NCBI RefSeq assembly: GCF_902826855.1
Contig: NZ_CADEGK010000016.1
Span: 1-35,395 of the forward strand
Reading direction: 5' to 3'
Source: an uncultured Phenylobacterium sp.
GTDB taxonomy: Bacteria > Pseudomonadota > Alphaproteobacteria > Caulobacterales > Caulobacteraceae
DNA: 35,395 nucleotides
Both the position numbers and the translations under genes were made by a program. The stretch's first letter is position 1. The number at the start of each line of letters is the position of its first letter. Under the pieces are notes generated by a model. That model saw only the letters and a program-made list of their open reading frames with translations. It did not search any database and had not been told where the DNA came from. Of this stretch, positions 1-6,745 are shown one piece after another.

Positions 1-378
1 ATCGGAAAGCAGATCGCGGCCGTGCAGGCGCGGCTCGATGACCTCGCTGACCGGTCGGTTGACGGCGTAGTTGATGCTGAAGAACGCGCGCTCTGCGACC
101 GCCTCGCGGATCTCGACACCCGTCTCACCTGGACCAGACCGCAGTCCCTGGCCGGGGTGTGCCTCCTGGTCGCGCAAATCGGAGTGGTGGCTGACATGCT
201 GGGGGATGAGGCTGACCCGGTGCGACGCGAAGCCGACCTGCGCCAGGTGCAGCGGCTCGGTCGCCTTGCGATCGACGGGCTGGAGCGGCTCGGGGGGCTG
301 GACCGCGCGGCGATAGGAACCGCGATGAAGGTGGTCGACGCGCCGGATTTCTGGCCGTTGGTCGAGCCAGTAGCTTGA
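1..378 (+). CDS. Hypothetical mobile-element protein, probably 5'-truncated by window edge
   Basis: The reading frame is open from the first base, so the gene may begin upstream of the window; a GTG at position 22 is an alternative start that would give 118 residues. The protein is acidic and mostly helical by composition. Heptad-like stretches rich in Asp, Leu and Arg near the N-terminus suggest a short coiled coil, followed by a 'SLAGV' segment. That layout recalls small uncharacterised proteins common in alphaproteobacterial mobile elements, but the resemblance is from memory and no domain is recognised. It sits at the left end of the accessory block and points the same way as the ART-like gene that follows after 39 bases. 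The function is unknown. Confidence 0.55.
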   Translation: MGKQIAAVQARLDDLADRSVDGVVDAEERALCDRLADLDTRLTWTRPQSLAGVCLLVAQIGVVADMLGDEADPVRREADLRQVQRLGRLAIDGLERLGGLDRAAIGTAMKVVDAPDFWPLVEPVA

Positions 379-417
379 TCCTCAAAAGGCCGAGGCGGAG
401 GAAGGGCTGGGGACAGC

Positions 418-897
418 ATGCGGTTCTACCACTTCACGGCGGAGGAGAACCTTCGGGGCATTGCTGCAGAGGGGCTTAGGTTCGGCGACGTCCCAACCTC
501 GCCGACTGACGGAGTGCAGGCCGTCTGGCTCACGACGAGCCCCGACTCGGCTGGCCATGGACTACCTCGGGTCTCGCGAGTGATGACCGAGGCTGAACGC
601 GCCATGCAGCAAGCTCGACTTGGTGTGCCGGTGCCGGCCGGCCTATTTTGGCCTGACAAGCAACGCTTTCGGTTTTCAATAGATCTAGAGCCGGACTTGG
701 CGCTAGCTCAATGGAGTGAGTGGGCGGTGCTTCGAGGTATCCCCCGCAGCTGGCGCAAGACACTGGAGCGTGCAGGTGGTCGCCAAGCGAAGACCTGGTG
801 GCTGTATTTCGGAACTATAGCACCGGAGGCCTTAGGCGGTGGCCCGATCGACTTACGCACGGGGCTCGTGTGGCCGGGTTGGCCCGATGTGTTTTGA
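418..897 (+). CDS. ART-like (DarT/HFT-type) protein of unknown function
   Basis: This 159-residue soluble protein opens with MRFYHFT, then ENLRGIAAEGL, then VWLTT around residue 36. This order (His-aromatic-Thr, a helix ending in Gly-Leu, then a strand) is the pattern of ADP-ribosyltransferase-fold proteins such as DarT-like and 'HYT' families. The fold call is inferred from motif order only, and no catalytic Glu has been assigned. The C-terminal half is rich in Trp (WWLYFGT). It is followed after 64 bases by a HigA-type antitoxin gene, and a near-perfect palindrome lies between them. A toxin role is therefore plausible but unproven. The alternative is a phage or element accessory protein with no toxin activity. 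Confidence 0.7.
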   Translation: MRFYHFTAEENLRGIAAEGLRFGDVPTSPTDGVQAVWLTTSPDSAGHGLPRVSRVMTEAERAMQQARLGVPVPAGLFWPDKQRFRFSIDLEPDLALAQWSEWAVLRGIPRSWRKTLERAGGRQAKTWWLYFGTIAPEALGGGPIDLRTGLVWPGWPDVF

Positions 898-913
898 AAT
901 TCTATGACGCAGG

Positions 914-936
914 GGGCGCGCACGGCGTGCGCGCCC
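914..936. promoter_or_regulatory. Perfect 10-bp inverted repeat, candidate HigA operator or hairpin
   Basis: Bases 914-923 and 927-936 are exact reverse complements (GGGCGCGCAC / GTGCGCGCCC) separated by GGC. The repeat lies in the 64-base gap between the ART-like gene and the HigA-type gene, 26 bases before the latter's ATG. HigA-type antitoxins usually bind palindromes in their own promoter, so an operator is the first reading. No T-run follows, which argues against an intrinsic terminator, although an attenuating hairpin is possible. Confidence 0.45.
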
Positions 937-961
937 AGGTCGCTTGCTCTAGCCTGAGGCC

Positions 962-1291
962 ATGGCGAAGCCTCTGAAACGCGGCCTGGCGCCGAACCAC
1001 CCCGGCGAGATCCTGCGGCTCACGGTCCTGCCGTCGCTGCTGACCGAGCGCGACATGCCCAAGGGCGCGTTCGCCGAGCGCCTGGGCGTCAGCTACGACG
1101 TGCTCGACAACCTGGTGAGCGGCAAGACGAACATGACGCCGTCGCTCGCCCTCCGCCTCGGCCGCGTGCTCGGCAACGAGCCGCAGTTTTGGATGAACCT
1201 CCAGGCGAACTACGACCTGTGGAAAGCGGAGGCGGCGATGGGCGAGCATCTGGCGGCATTGAAGCCCGTCGGGAAGCTGAAGGCCTGGTAG
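962..1291 (+). CDS. higA: HigA-type addiction module antitoxin (XRE-family HTH)
   Basis: This 109-residue protein has the typical HigA opening, NHPGEILR at about residues 13-20, followed by a helix-turn-helix (AFAERLGVSYDVLDNLVSGK) and the family tail around QFWMNLQANYDLWKAE. In the family, HigA neutralises the RelE-like RNase HigB and represses the operon. No HigB-like gene of about 90 residues lies upstream or downstream here; the neighbour is the ART-like protein at 418-897. Either this is an orphan antitoxin or it has been recruited to a different partner. The inverted repeat just upstream fits autorepression. The family call is strong; the partner is inference. Confidence 0.9.
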   Translation: MAKPLKRGLAPNHPGEILRLTVLPSLLTERDMPKGAFAERLGVSYDVLDNLVSGKTNMTPSLALRLGRVLGNEPQFWMNLQANYDLWKAEAAMGEHLAALKPVGKLKAW

Positions 1292-1420
1292 GCTGCGCCG
1301 CGGGCGGCTGCACGAGGGGGCGATATCGAGAATCCCCACCAGCTGTTGCGGTCCTTCGTATTGCTTCGCGCTCTTTCGTGGGTGCAGCATGCCCGCCTCG
1401 AAGATGGGGCGGGCGTGGCC

Positions 1421-1804
1421 ATGAAGCTCGACGACTATGTGAAAGAGACGCTGCTCTCGATCTCACGCGGAGTGCGCGCCGCTCAAGAGGACCCAGACCA
1501 CGGAGAACACGTGGGGCGAGTGCCGGTGACGAGTACCCAAGACCTCCAGGGGAACACCGTCACTACTGTTAGCTTCGACTTGTCCACGACCAGCGAGGAC
1601 AAGGGGAGCGTAGGAGGCGGCATCAGCGTCGTTCCCTTCAGTGCTAAGGCGGAGTCGTCCAGCGGTAGCAGGGCCGCGAACCGCATTCAGTTCTCACTGC
1701 CGTTGGCAATCCCGAAGCCACAGGCCCAGCGGAATGATGACGATGCGCGGCGTCAGCGCGAAAGCGCCGCTATTCGGCGGAGGCCGCCTAGCGACTTCGG
1801 TTAG
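1421..1804 (+). CDS. Small conserved protein of unknown function (amphipathic helix plus beta domain)
   Basis: The preferred start is the ATG at 1421, giving 127 residues; upstream codons in frame do not look protein-like. The N-terminus (MKLDDYVKETLLSI) is an amphipathic helix. A middle segment runs from about TVTTVSFDLSTT to a Gly/Ser-rich turn and ends NRIQFSLPLAIP, which suggests a beta-sandwich-like domain. I recognise the layout from bacterial hypothetical proteins that often occur near conflict genes, but I cannot name a family with certainty. The last 17 bases overlap the convergent gene at 1788-2117. The Arg-rich tail may be a read-through extension typical of element genes. Confidence 0.7.
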   Translation: MKLDDYVKETLLSISRGVRAAQEDPDHGEHVGRVPVTSTQDLQGNTVTTVSFDLSTTSEDKGSVGGGISVVPFSAKAESSSGSRAANRIQFSLPLAIPKPQAQRNDDDARRQRESAAIRRRPPSDFG

Positions 1805-2117
1805 CTGGCGGGCTCAGGGTCCACGCCAGCACGGCCGCGCCCCGATACCACCCCAGCGGCTCCCCGCTGCTTCGCTGAGGCTCGGTGGACACGCCGATCC
1901 GGTAACCGCGCGCAACGTCCTGCAGCCCCGCAGGCACGTAGCCGCCGCGGATCTCGCCCACTAGGTCCAGGACCCGCGCGAAGCCGTCGGGCGTCCCTCC
2001 GAGGGCCTCCAGCGTGTAGGCGATCTCCATGGGCCCGCACGTGCGCCAGGCATCTCGCGGCGCCCACTCGTGCATGAGCCGGTCTCGGTCCCAGAACTCG
2101 GCGGCGCTCTCGCTCAT
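1788..2117 (-). CDS. Hypothetical protein, about 109 residues
   Basis: The ATG at 2117 gives a protein beginning MSESAAEFWDRDRLMHEW; a start at 2153 is possible but the added residues look non-coding. The sequence is soluble and acidic, with a Trp-rich N-terminal half and a compact body (GGYVPAGLQDVARGYRIGV). No family is recognised. It overlaps the end of the convergent plus-strand gene by 17 bases. It could be a real element gene or a chance open frame; codon use in this frame looks coding-like. The function is unknown. Confidence 0.55.
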   Translation of the reverse strand: MSESAAEFWDRDRLMHEWAPRDAWRTCGPMEIAYTLEALGGTPDGFARVLDLVGEIRGGYVPAGLQDVARGYRIGVSTEPQRSSGEPLGWYRGAAVLAWTLSPPANRSR

Positions 2118-2194
2118 GCAACGAACGAATACGGAACGGCTGGTGACAGTCAACTGACGGGATCACCTGGCCGCGGTGGCGGCCTCGGTGCGCC

Positions 2195-2887
2195 TTAAGC
2201 CGGCAGCGGCTCGTCGCTCAAGATTCGCAGCAGTTCGACGCCGTAGCTGCTCAGGACCGCGCGGCCGATGAAGACGGCGCGTTCGCCTCGACTGCCATCA
2301 CGATCTCGAATGCAGCCGAGATCCGCCAGCCGATGAAGCGAGATGTCCGCCTCCTCTCTGCTGATGCCGAGTAGATTGGCCGCGATGATATAAGCATTTT
2401 CAGAGCTGTCCTGGCCTCGCTTGAGGTCGGGGACGCGCAGGAGCACGAGCGCGTCCACCGGATCCAGGCTCTTCAGCGTGTCGAGGAACGTCTGCCGCAC
2501 GCGCTTGCTGCGCGCCGGGTCCATCGCCGCGGCCAGGAGCCTCGCCCAGAGGTCCAGCAGCTCTTCGCGGCTTTCGTCTGCTGCATGCTCAAGCAGCGGG
2601 ATCGCGACGCTCAAGGACACCGGTTCCGGATCGACGCCTCTAGCGTCAAGACGCTCTTTGGCGGCGCGGCCGAGGTTGATCATGTTTTCGACGCGGCGGG
2701 CGCGTATCCAATCGGCGCCCAGCAGACCGACTAGGTCCTCGGGGAGGGAGCCTAAGATACTCGTCAGGTAACCGCCCAAAGCCTTCGCCGAGTCGAGCCC
2801 CTTACCCCCCAGCTTGAAGGCCTCCTGGAGAGCCTTCGCCTGTTCGTCCGTCACGGGGATCAGGCTGCCGCCTGCGGGTTCGCTCAC
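2195..2887 (-). CDS. Abi-alpha (DUF4393-like) abortive infection protein
   Basis: The GTG at 2887 gives a 230-residue protein starting MSEPAGGSLIPV. The upstream gene's TGA (2891-2889) ends one base before this GTG, so the two are translationally coupled; longer frames into the upstream gene give Arg/Ser-rich shadow sequence. Residues about 40-150 carry the Abi-alpha pattern: a hydrophobic helix with Asp-Trp (GLLGADWIRARR), then an 'ep.sl..a.pLLe.aadEs.eEL.dLWA.LLAaamdp' block, then FLDTLKSLDP. A C-terminal helical region (ADISLHRLADLGCI) resembles a winged helix. Members were first described in lactococcal phage abortive infection. A role in phage defence is inferred from the family and from the linked HEPN-like genes. 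Confidence 0.82.
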   Translation of the reverse strand: MSEPAGGSLIPVTDEQAKALQEAFKLGGKGLDSAKALGGYLTSILGSLPEDLVGLLGADWIRARRVENMINLGRAAKERLDARGVDPEPVSLSVAIPLLEHAADESREELLDLWARLLAAAMDPARSKRVRQTFLDTLKSLDPVDALVLLRVPDLKRGQDSSENAYIIAANLLGISREEADISLHRLADLGCIRDRDGSRGERAVFIGRAVLSSYGVELLRILSDEPLPA

Positions 2888-2888
2888 G

Positions 2889-3596
2889 TCAGGCCAATTC
2901 AGCTGGGGGAGGGGGCAGCACTGGCGCGTGCGGCTGGGCCGCGATCTTCGCCGGCAACTCGAAGGCCACCTCGAAGAACAGTCTGAGGAAGTCGACGTGT
3001 TCGATGGCTCGGTCCATGTCGGCCTGCAGGTCGTGAGTCGCGTCGGAACCTTCCTCCCAGAGCTCCTGCGCCCAGGCCGCGATGCTAGCGGTGAGCAATC
3101 CGGCGGTAGCGAGATTATTGATACGTTCGCGCCGTCCACCTGTGGTTTGGCCCAGACCCTTGAGGGCTACGTCTAAGCACGACCTCGCGCCGCTCATAAT
3201 CCCGGGGGCGTTGCGACGCCGCCCTGCGTCCTCCTGGACGAACCTGAATGCGTCAGCGACCAAGGTTGGTACATGGCGGAAGGTCGCCGAGCCAGGCGCG
3301 GAATCTGGGACGGTCTCGATCATCACGGTGCGCAAGGCCACGTCGGTCTCGTTGGGCCCACTGTGTTGCCACACCGCAAAGAGCGTACCCCCTGGTGACT
3401 GGGTCGTGAGGAGCACGGCGAAGGGCATTTGGCAGGCCGGGCAGACGGCGGCCGAAGCGCAGCAGCTCGCGTTGCCACTGTTTCCACTCGGGATCGACCT
3501 ACGGGCATCCGACCACCACTTGAGTGGTTGTGCTAAGGGCATGCGCTCAGTCGCGCCACATATCGGGCAATTCAGACGCGCAAGGGGCAGTGCCAT
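2889..3596 (-). CDS. Zinc-ribbon DUF4145-like (HEPN-type) protein
   Basis: This 235-residue protein has a zinc ribbon at the N-terminus (C10-P-I-C13 and C52-P-A-C55). A helical domain follows, with the DUF4145 layout: GARSCLDVALKGLG, an INNLATAGLLT helix, then WAQELWEEGSDATH. In DUF4145 the last motif normally reads R..GN.A.H, a HEPN RX6H. Here the Arg is Trp and the Asn is Ser, while the His remains, so RNase activity may be lost. DUF4145 proteins are frequent in restriction and defence loci. It is the first gene of a minus-strand pair with the Abi-alpha protein, with one base between stop and start, and it is divergent from another HEPN-like gene at 3687. Confidence 0.75.
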   Translation of the reverse strand: MALPLARLNCPICGATERMPLAQPLKWWSDARRSIPSGNSGNASCCASAAVCPACQMPFAVLLTTQSPGGTLFAVWQHSGPNETDVALRTVMIETVPDSAPGSATFRHVPTLVADAFRFVQEDAGRRRNAPGIMSGARSCLDVALKGLGQTTGGRRERINNLATAGLLTASIAAWAQELWEEGSDATHDLQADMDRAIEHVDFLRLFFEVAFELPAKIAAQPHAPVLPPPPAELA

Positions 3597-3686
3597 AGCC
3601 GGAACAAGCAGGTGGCCCGCCGGAGAGTCAACGGTGGCGCTTCCTCTGCCGTGTGATGCAGCCTGACGAACACGGGGTAATCGACG

Positions 3687-4286
3687 ATGGCGAACAGCCT
3701 GAGGGGCACGACGGGCGGAGGAAAACAGCTTCGGGCCCTAGCCTCGAGGATCCCCGCTGACACCGACTTTCACGGCATGGTTCTCGGCCTTGAGCAGCCC
3801 GGCCACACAGTGGCATCCCGCGACAGGTACATAGCCATCGTCGGATCTGGCGCCGTCGAATACGCGCTCCAAACCGCAATATCTAAGCACCTCACTCCAA
3901 CCCTTAGCTCGAGCGAGCGGGAGACGCTATTCCAGCAGACCATTGGCGATTTCGCTCGTCGAATCGCCATAGCCCGCGGGCTAGGAATTGTGAGCGCCGA
4001 AAATGCGCTTGAGTTGAACCGTCTGCGGGTGGTTCGAAACGCCTTTGCTCACACCGTCGCGCCGGTGACGTTTGACGACCCCGCGGTTGCCGACGTGATG
4101 CATAGAGTTTGGCACATCCCGGTGGCCAGTTGGGACACGTACTTCTTCACCAGCTTCCCCCTACACCGCCAGTACATCATCATCTGCGCCGCCTTCTACA
4201 GCTACCTAGACGGGTACCTCCCCGGGCAAATGCCCCCGCGGAGGGCCGAGCGCAAACCCGCAGCCGAGGGCGACGCGAGATCTTAG
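3687..4286 (+). CDS. HEPN/MltR-like protein with RX4H motif
   Basis: This 199-residue protein is all-helical by composition. Its central block (IGDFARRIAIARGLG ... ELNRLRVVRNAFAH ... PVTFDDP) matches the mannitol-repressor MltR style of HEPN protein. R117-N-A-F-A-H122 is a classic RX4-6H, the catalytic motif of HEPN RNases. Regulatory MltR proteins normally sit in mannitol operons, and none is present here. The location beside Abi-alpha and DUF4145 inside an integrative element suggests a toxin or defence role, which is inference. The 90-base gap to the divergent gene at 3596 probably holds both promoters. The C-terminal tail is basic and disordered. Confidence 0.72.
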   Translation: MANSLRGTTGGGKQLRALASRIPADTDFHGMVLGLEQPGHTVASRDRYIAIVGSGAVEYALQTAISKHLTPTLSSSERETLFQQTIGDFARRIAIARGLGIVSAENALELNRLRVVRNAFAHTVAPVTFDDPAVADVMHRVWHIPVASWDTYFFTSFPLHRQYIIICAAFYSYLDGYLPGQMPPRRAERKPAAEGDARS

Positions 4287-4653
4287 CTGGCGACTGGGGT
4301 CAGTCGAATTTGGGACGCTTGAAGTCCGACGCAGCGTCGCCATATCGAGTGCGGCGGCGACAGGATCACCCTGATCCCCACGGTTTCTGAACACCCTCTG
4401 TTTACACGGTGCACATAGCCGATAGGTCGTGGGGCCTGACACCATTCGGGACCTGGCGTCGTCAACCTAGCCGACTTTGACGCGCTTCTTGTAAGGTCGC
4501 CGGGCGCATATGGCGTGGCCTCGACCCTACTGCCGGGCGACCAAGTTCCAGTTGCCCCGCAAGAAAAATGCTTAGGCCGAGCACTTTCCCCTTGCGGCCT
4601 CCTGGCGGATCGCTTCATGGATTGAAAAGTGCTCTTGCTGAGGCGCTTTTCGA
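4287..4653. other. Intergenic stretch with no convincing gene
   Basis: This 367-base stretch separates the HEPN/MltR-like gene from the integrase module. No open frame on either strand looks coding. It is less GC-rich in places than the flanks, which suits promoter DNA for the operon starting at 4654. A small perfect inverted repeat, GGATCA-ccc-TGATCC, occupies 4363-4377 and could be an operator for one of the two small DNA-binding proteins downstream. No tRNA-like end repeat, origin or transposase remnant was seen. Confidence 0.5.
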
Positions 4654-5190
4654 ATGTCGATGATCGAGCCATCGCTCCGCTTTTCTGAGGTCGCTGCGGC
4701 AGCGCTTGTTACGCCGAAGTCACTTCGCAACTGGCTTCAGCGGTATCCGGTAGAGCTGTACTCCGTCACGCCCGAGGGGCGTGATTGGCGGCGGTTCTGC
4801 CTTGCTGACTTGGCAGTGATTTCGCTGGCGCGTCACCTCTTGCCGTTCACTGGGGCCGTAGAGACGGCGAGCGCGGCGGCCAGGACCATCCTGAGGCACA
4901 TGCAGGGTGAGGACTGGCTGCACGCCTCGCCTAGTGGCTTTTTGAGCTTTTGGATGGTCCATCGCTACGTGGTGCTGCTCCCTAGCGGTGGCCCAGGCGA
5001 CTCTCCTCCGACGCGCGCCCAGTGGACAATATCGATCCCTGAGCCGGGGCGGCCGCCGCTGGTGGACGCGCCGGCCTACCTCACCATTGTTCCGTATGCC
5101 GTCCTGTCGCCGGCCTTCGAGCGGGCTGGCGCAATACCGGCCTCCTCGCGCCCGACCAGGCCGGGGCCAGTGCGGAGCGCGGAAGGGTGA
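4654..5190 (+). CDS. MerR-like HTH protein of the integrase module
   Basis: This 178-residue protein begins with a MerR/AlpA-style winged helix: LRFSEVAAAALVTPKSLRNW, then a basic segment and FCLADLAVISLARHLL. The C-terminal half (about 90-178) is a beta-rich region with a Pro-rich tail and no recognised domain. Its stop overlaps the GTG of the next gene (GTGA at 5187-5190), so it is part of a tight three-gene unit with the excisionase-like gene and the integrase. A role in control of excision or of element gene expression is likely from context only. The ATG at 4654 is preferred, though a second ATG lies two codons in at 4660. Confidence 0.7.
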   Translation: MSMIEPSLRFSEVAAAALVTPKSLRNWLQRYPVELYSVTPEGRDWRRFCLADLAVISLARHLLPFTGAVETASAAARTILRHMQGEDWLHASPSGFLSFWMVHRYVVLLPSGGPGDSPPTRAQWTISIPEPGRPPLVDAPAYLTIVPYAVLSPAFERAGAIPASSRPTRPGPVRSAEG

Positions 5191-5438
5191 CCCGCGCCGA
5201 CGCGCTCCCCCTCAGCCTGCCGCCGCGGGGCCTTGGTCGCGAGATCGCCGCGCAGTACCTCGGCGTCAGCGTCGGCAAGTTCGACGCGATGGTGGCGGAC
5301 GGCCGGATGCCCGCACCGAAACGGATCGACGCCCGCAAGGTCTGGGATCGCGAGGCGCTTGACCGTGCGTTCTTCGCCCTGCCCGAAGACGGGGAGGGGG
5401 AGGGCGCCTCCGGCAATCCGTGGGACGGCGCGAAATGA
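5187..5438 (+). CDS. Excisionase/AlpA-like small DNA-binding protein
   Basis: This 83-residue protein starts at a GTG that overlaps the upstream stop. Residues about 15-55 form an AlpA/Xis-type helix-turn-helix: GREIAAQYLGVSVGKFDAMV, then a turn with MPAPKRID and the recognition-wing pattern ARKVWDREALDRAF. The tail is acidic. It ends inside the integrase start (ATGA at 5435-5438). Small winged-helix proteins directly upstream of a tyrosine recombinase usually act as recombination directionality factors, and that role is inferred here. It may also regulate the upstream promoter. Confidence 0.8.
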   Translation: MTRADALPLSLPPRGLGREIAAQYLGVSVGKFDAMVADGRMPAPKRIDARKVWDREALDRAFFALPEDGEGEGASGNPWDGAK

Positions 5439-6520
5439 AGAGGCGACCCAAGGGCGTCAGCTCCTACCGAGATCGCCACGGCAAGCTGTGGTGGAAGTAT
5501 CGAGCCAAAGGCGTGAAGAGCGCCCAGACGCGGGCCTTGTTCGACTCTGCAGAATGGTGGGCCTGGTACTCTGCCGCCGCGAACGGCCAGCGCGCTTCGC
5601 TGGGGGCGGGGTCCGACCGCACTAAGCCGGGAACCCTAAACGCCTTGGCCGTGGCCTACTACACGTCGGCCGATTGGAAGCTGCTCAGCAAGACTACGCA
5701 GACCACCTATCGGGGCATCATCGACCGCTTCCGCGCCCAGCACGGAGATAAGCCTCTGCGGCGTCTGCAGGCGCAGCACGTCCGGGCGATGATGGACGCC
5801 CGTGCCGACACCCCGGCGGCAGCCAACAACCTCTTGAAGGTGTTGCGCGCGATGATGCGGTTCGCGGTTGACCGGGCGATGATCACGATCGACCCGACGG
5901 CCAACGTGAAGCCCCTGCGCTACAAGAGCGACGGTTTCCACACCTGGACCGAAGATGAGATCGCGCGCTTTGACGCGCGCTGGCCGCTCGGCACCCAGGA
6001 GCGGCTCGCCAAGGATCTTCTGCTCTACACCGCCCAGCGCAGCTCGGACGTGCGCACCATGGGCCTGCAGCACGTCAGGGGCGGTGTCGTGAAGGTCAAG
6101 CAGCAGAAGACTGGCACCAGTCTCGAGATCGGGCTGCACCAAGCGCTGCGCGCCTCGCTGGCGGCGCGGCCGACTAACCAGTTGACGTTCGTCACCACGC
6201 CGTCGGGCGAGCCCTACACGGCCGCCGGCTTCGGCAACTGGTTCAGGGAAGCGGCGCGCAAAGCGGGTCTCCCGGTTGGTGTCTCGGCCCATGGCCTGCG
6301 GAAGGCCGCGGCGCGTCGCTTGGCCGAGGCCGGGTGCACAGCTTCCGAGATTGCGGCGATCACCGGTCATCGCACCCTGAAGGAAGTGTCCCGCTACACC
6401 CAGGCCGCCGACCAGCGAACCATGGCTGACGCGGCCATGCTGAAGATCGGCGGCGGGACGCAGGGAGAACAAAATCTGTCTAACCTTGGGAACGGGTTAG
6501 ACAATGCGGGGGTCAAGTAG
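5435..6520 (+). CDS. int: Tyrosine recombinase (site-specific integrase)
   Basis: The ATG at 5435 overlaps the preceding stop and gives 361 residues, a normal phage-integrase length. An N-terminal basic segment and a SAM-like core-binding domain (about 65-160, TTYRGIIDRFRAQHGD) lead to the catalytic domain. Visible catalytic residues are R202 (TAQRSSDVRTM), K225 region (KQQKTG), H286-x-x-R289 (HGLRKAAARRL), H312 (ITGHRTL) and the nucleophile Y321 (VSRYTQ). All are intact, so the enzyme should be active. Its stop is 28 bases from the 3' end of tRNA-Ser, the expected target for this family. It probably integrates and, with the excisionase-like gene, excises the element covering the left of the window. 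Confidence 0.95.
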   Translation: MKRRPKGVSSYRDRHGKLWWKYRAKGVKSAQTRALFDSAEWWAWYSAAANGQRASLGAGSDRTKPGTLNALAVAYYTSADWKLLSKTTQTTYRGIIDRFRAQHGDKPLRRLQAQHVRAMMDARADTPAAANNLLKVLRAMMRFAVDRAMITIDPTANVKPLRYKSDGFHTWTEDEIARFDARWPLGTQERLAKDLLLYTAQRSSDVRTMGLQHVRGGVVKVKQQKTGTSLEIGLHQALRASLAARPTNQLTFVTTPSGEPYTAAGFGNWFREAARKAGLPVGVSAHGLRKAAARRLAEAGCTASEIAAITGHRTLKEVSRYTQAADQRTMADAAMLKIGGGTQGEQNLSNLGNGLDNAGVK

Positions 6521-6548
6521 TTGCTTTCGCATCGAAAATTAGGCGGGG

Positions 6549-6580
6549 TGGCGGACGGGGTGGGATTCGAACCCACGGTG
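6549..6580. other. Probable chromosomal attachment site (tRNA-Ser 3' end)
   Basis: The T-arm, acceptor stem and CCA of tRNA-Ser lie directly beside the recombinase stop at 6520. Tyrosine recombinases of this kind usually cross over in the 3' half of a tRNA and rebuild it on insertion. The matching repeat that would mark the far end of the element was not found between 1 and 6500, so the other boundary should lie left of the window. The exact core is unknown. Confidence 0.55.
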
Positions 6581-6638
6581 GGCTTTCACCCACGGCGGTT
6601 TTCAAGACCGCTGCCTTAAACCACTCGGCCACCCGTCC
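6549..6638 (-). tRNA. tRNA-Ser(UGA)
   Basis: Read on the minus strand this 90-base gene has acceptor arms GGACGGG (6638-6632) and CCCGTCC (6559-6553), a discriminator G and an encoded CCA at 6551-6549. The anticodon loop CTTGAAA gives anticodon UGA, which reads UCA codons. A long variable arm (GTGGG...CCCAC) and the T-loop GTTCGAATC are present, as expected of a class II serine tRNA. Its 3' end faces the integrase gene. Confidence 0.97.
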
Positions 6639-6745
6639 GGGAGGCGGTGTCTAGCAGACGAGTGACCGCGGCTCAAAACGCAACACCCAGTTAACCCTGT
6701 TGCAAGCTTCCGCGCCGACGATCGCCGGAGAGTCGGAGACCGGTG

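Noticed and set aside
898-961. HigB toxin gene
   Set aside because: The gap before higA is only 64 bases and no RelE-like frame lies on either side, so no HigB can be called.
2888-3139. N-terminal extension of the Abi-alpha frame
   Set aside because: The extra residues are Arg/Ser/Pro-rich shadow of the DUF4145 gene. The GTG at 2887, just after that gene's stop, is a better start.
4283-4672. Minus-strand open frame in the spacer before the integrase module
   Set aside because: The composition is low-complexity and basic, with no start signal or family resemblance, so the spacer is treated as non-coding.
5636-6472. Minus-strand open frame opposite the integrase
   Set aside because: The integrase on the other strand has all catalytic residues, and the antisense translation has no recognisable features.
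1-6500. Second copy of the tRNA-Ser 3' end as left attachment site
   Set aside because: No stretch matching the T-arm and acceptor sequence was found by eye, so the left boundary is placed outside the window.
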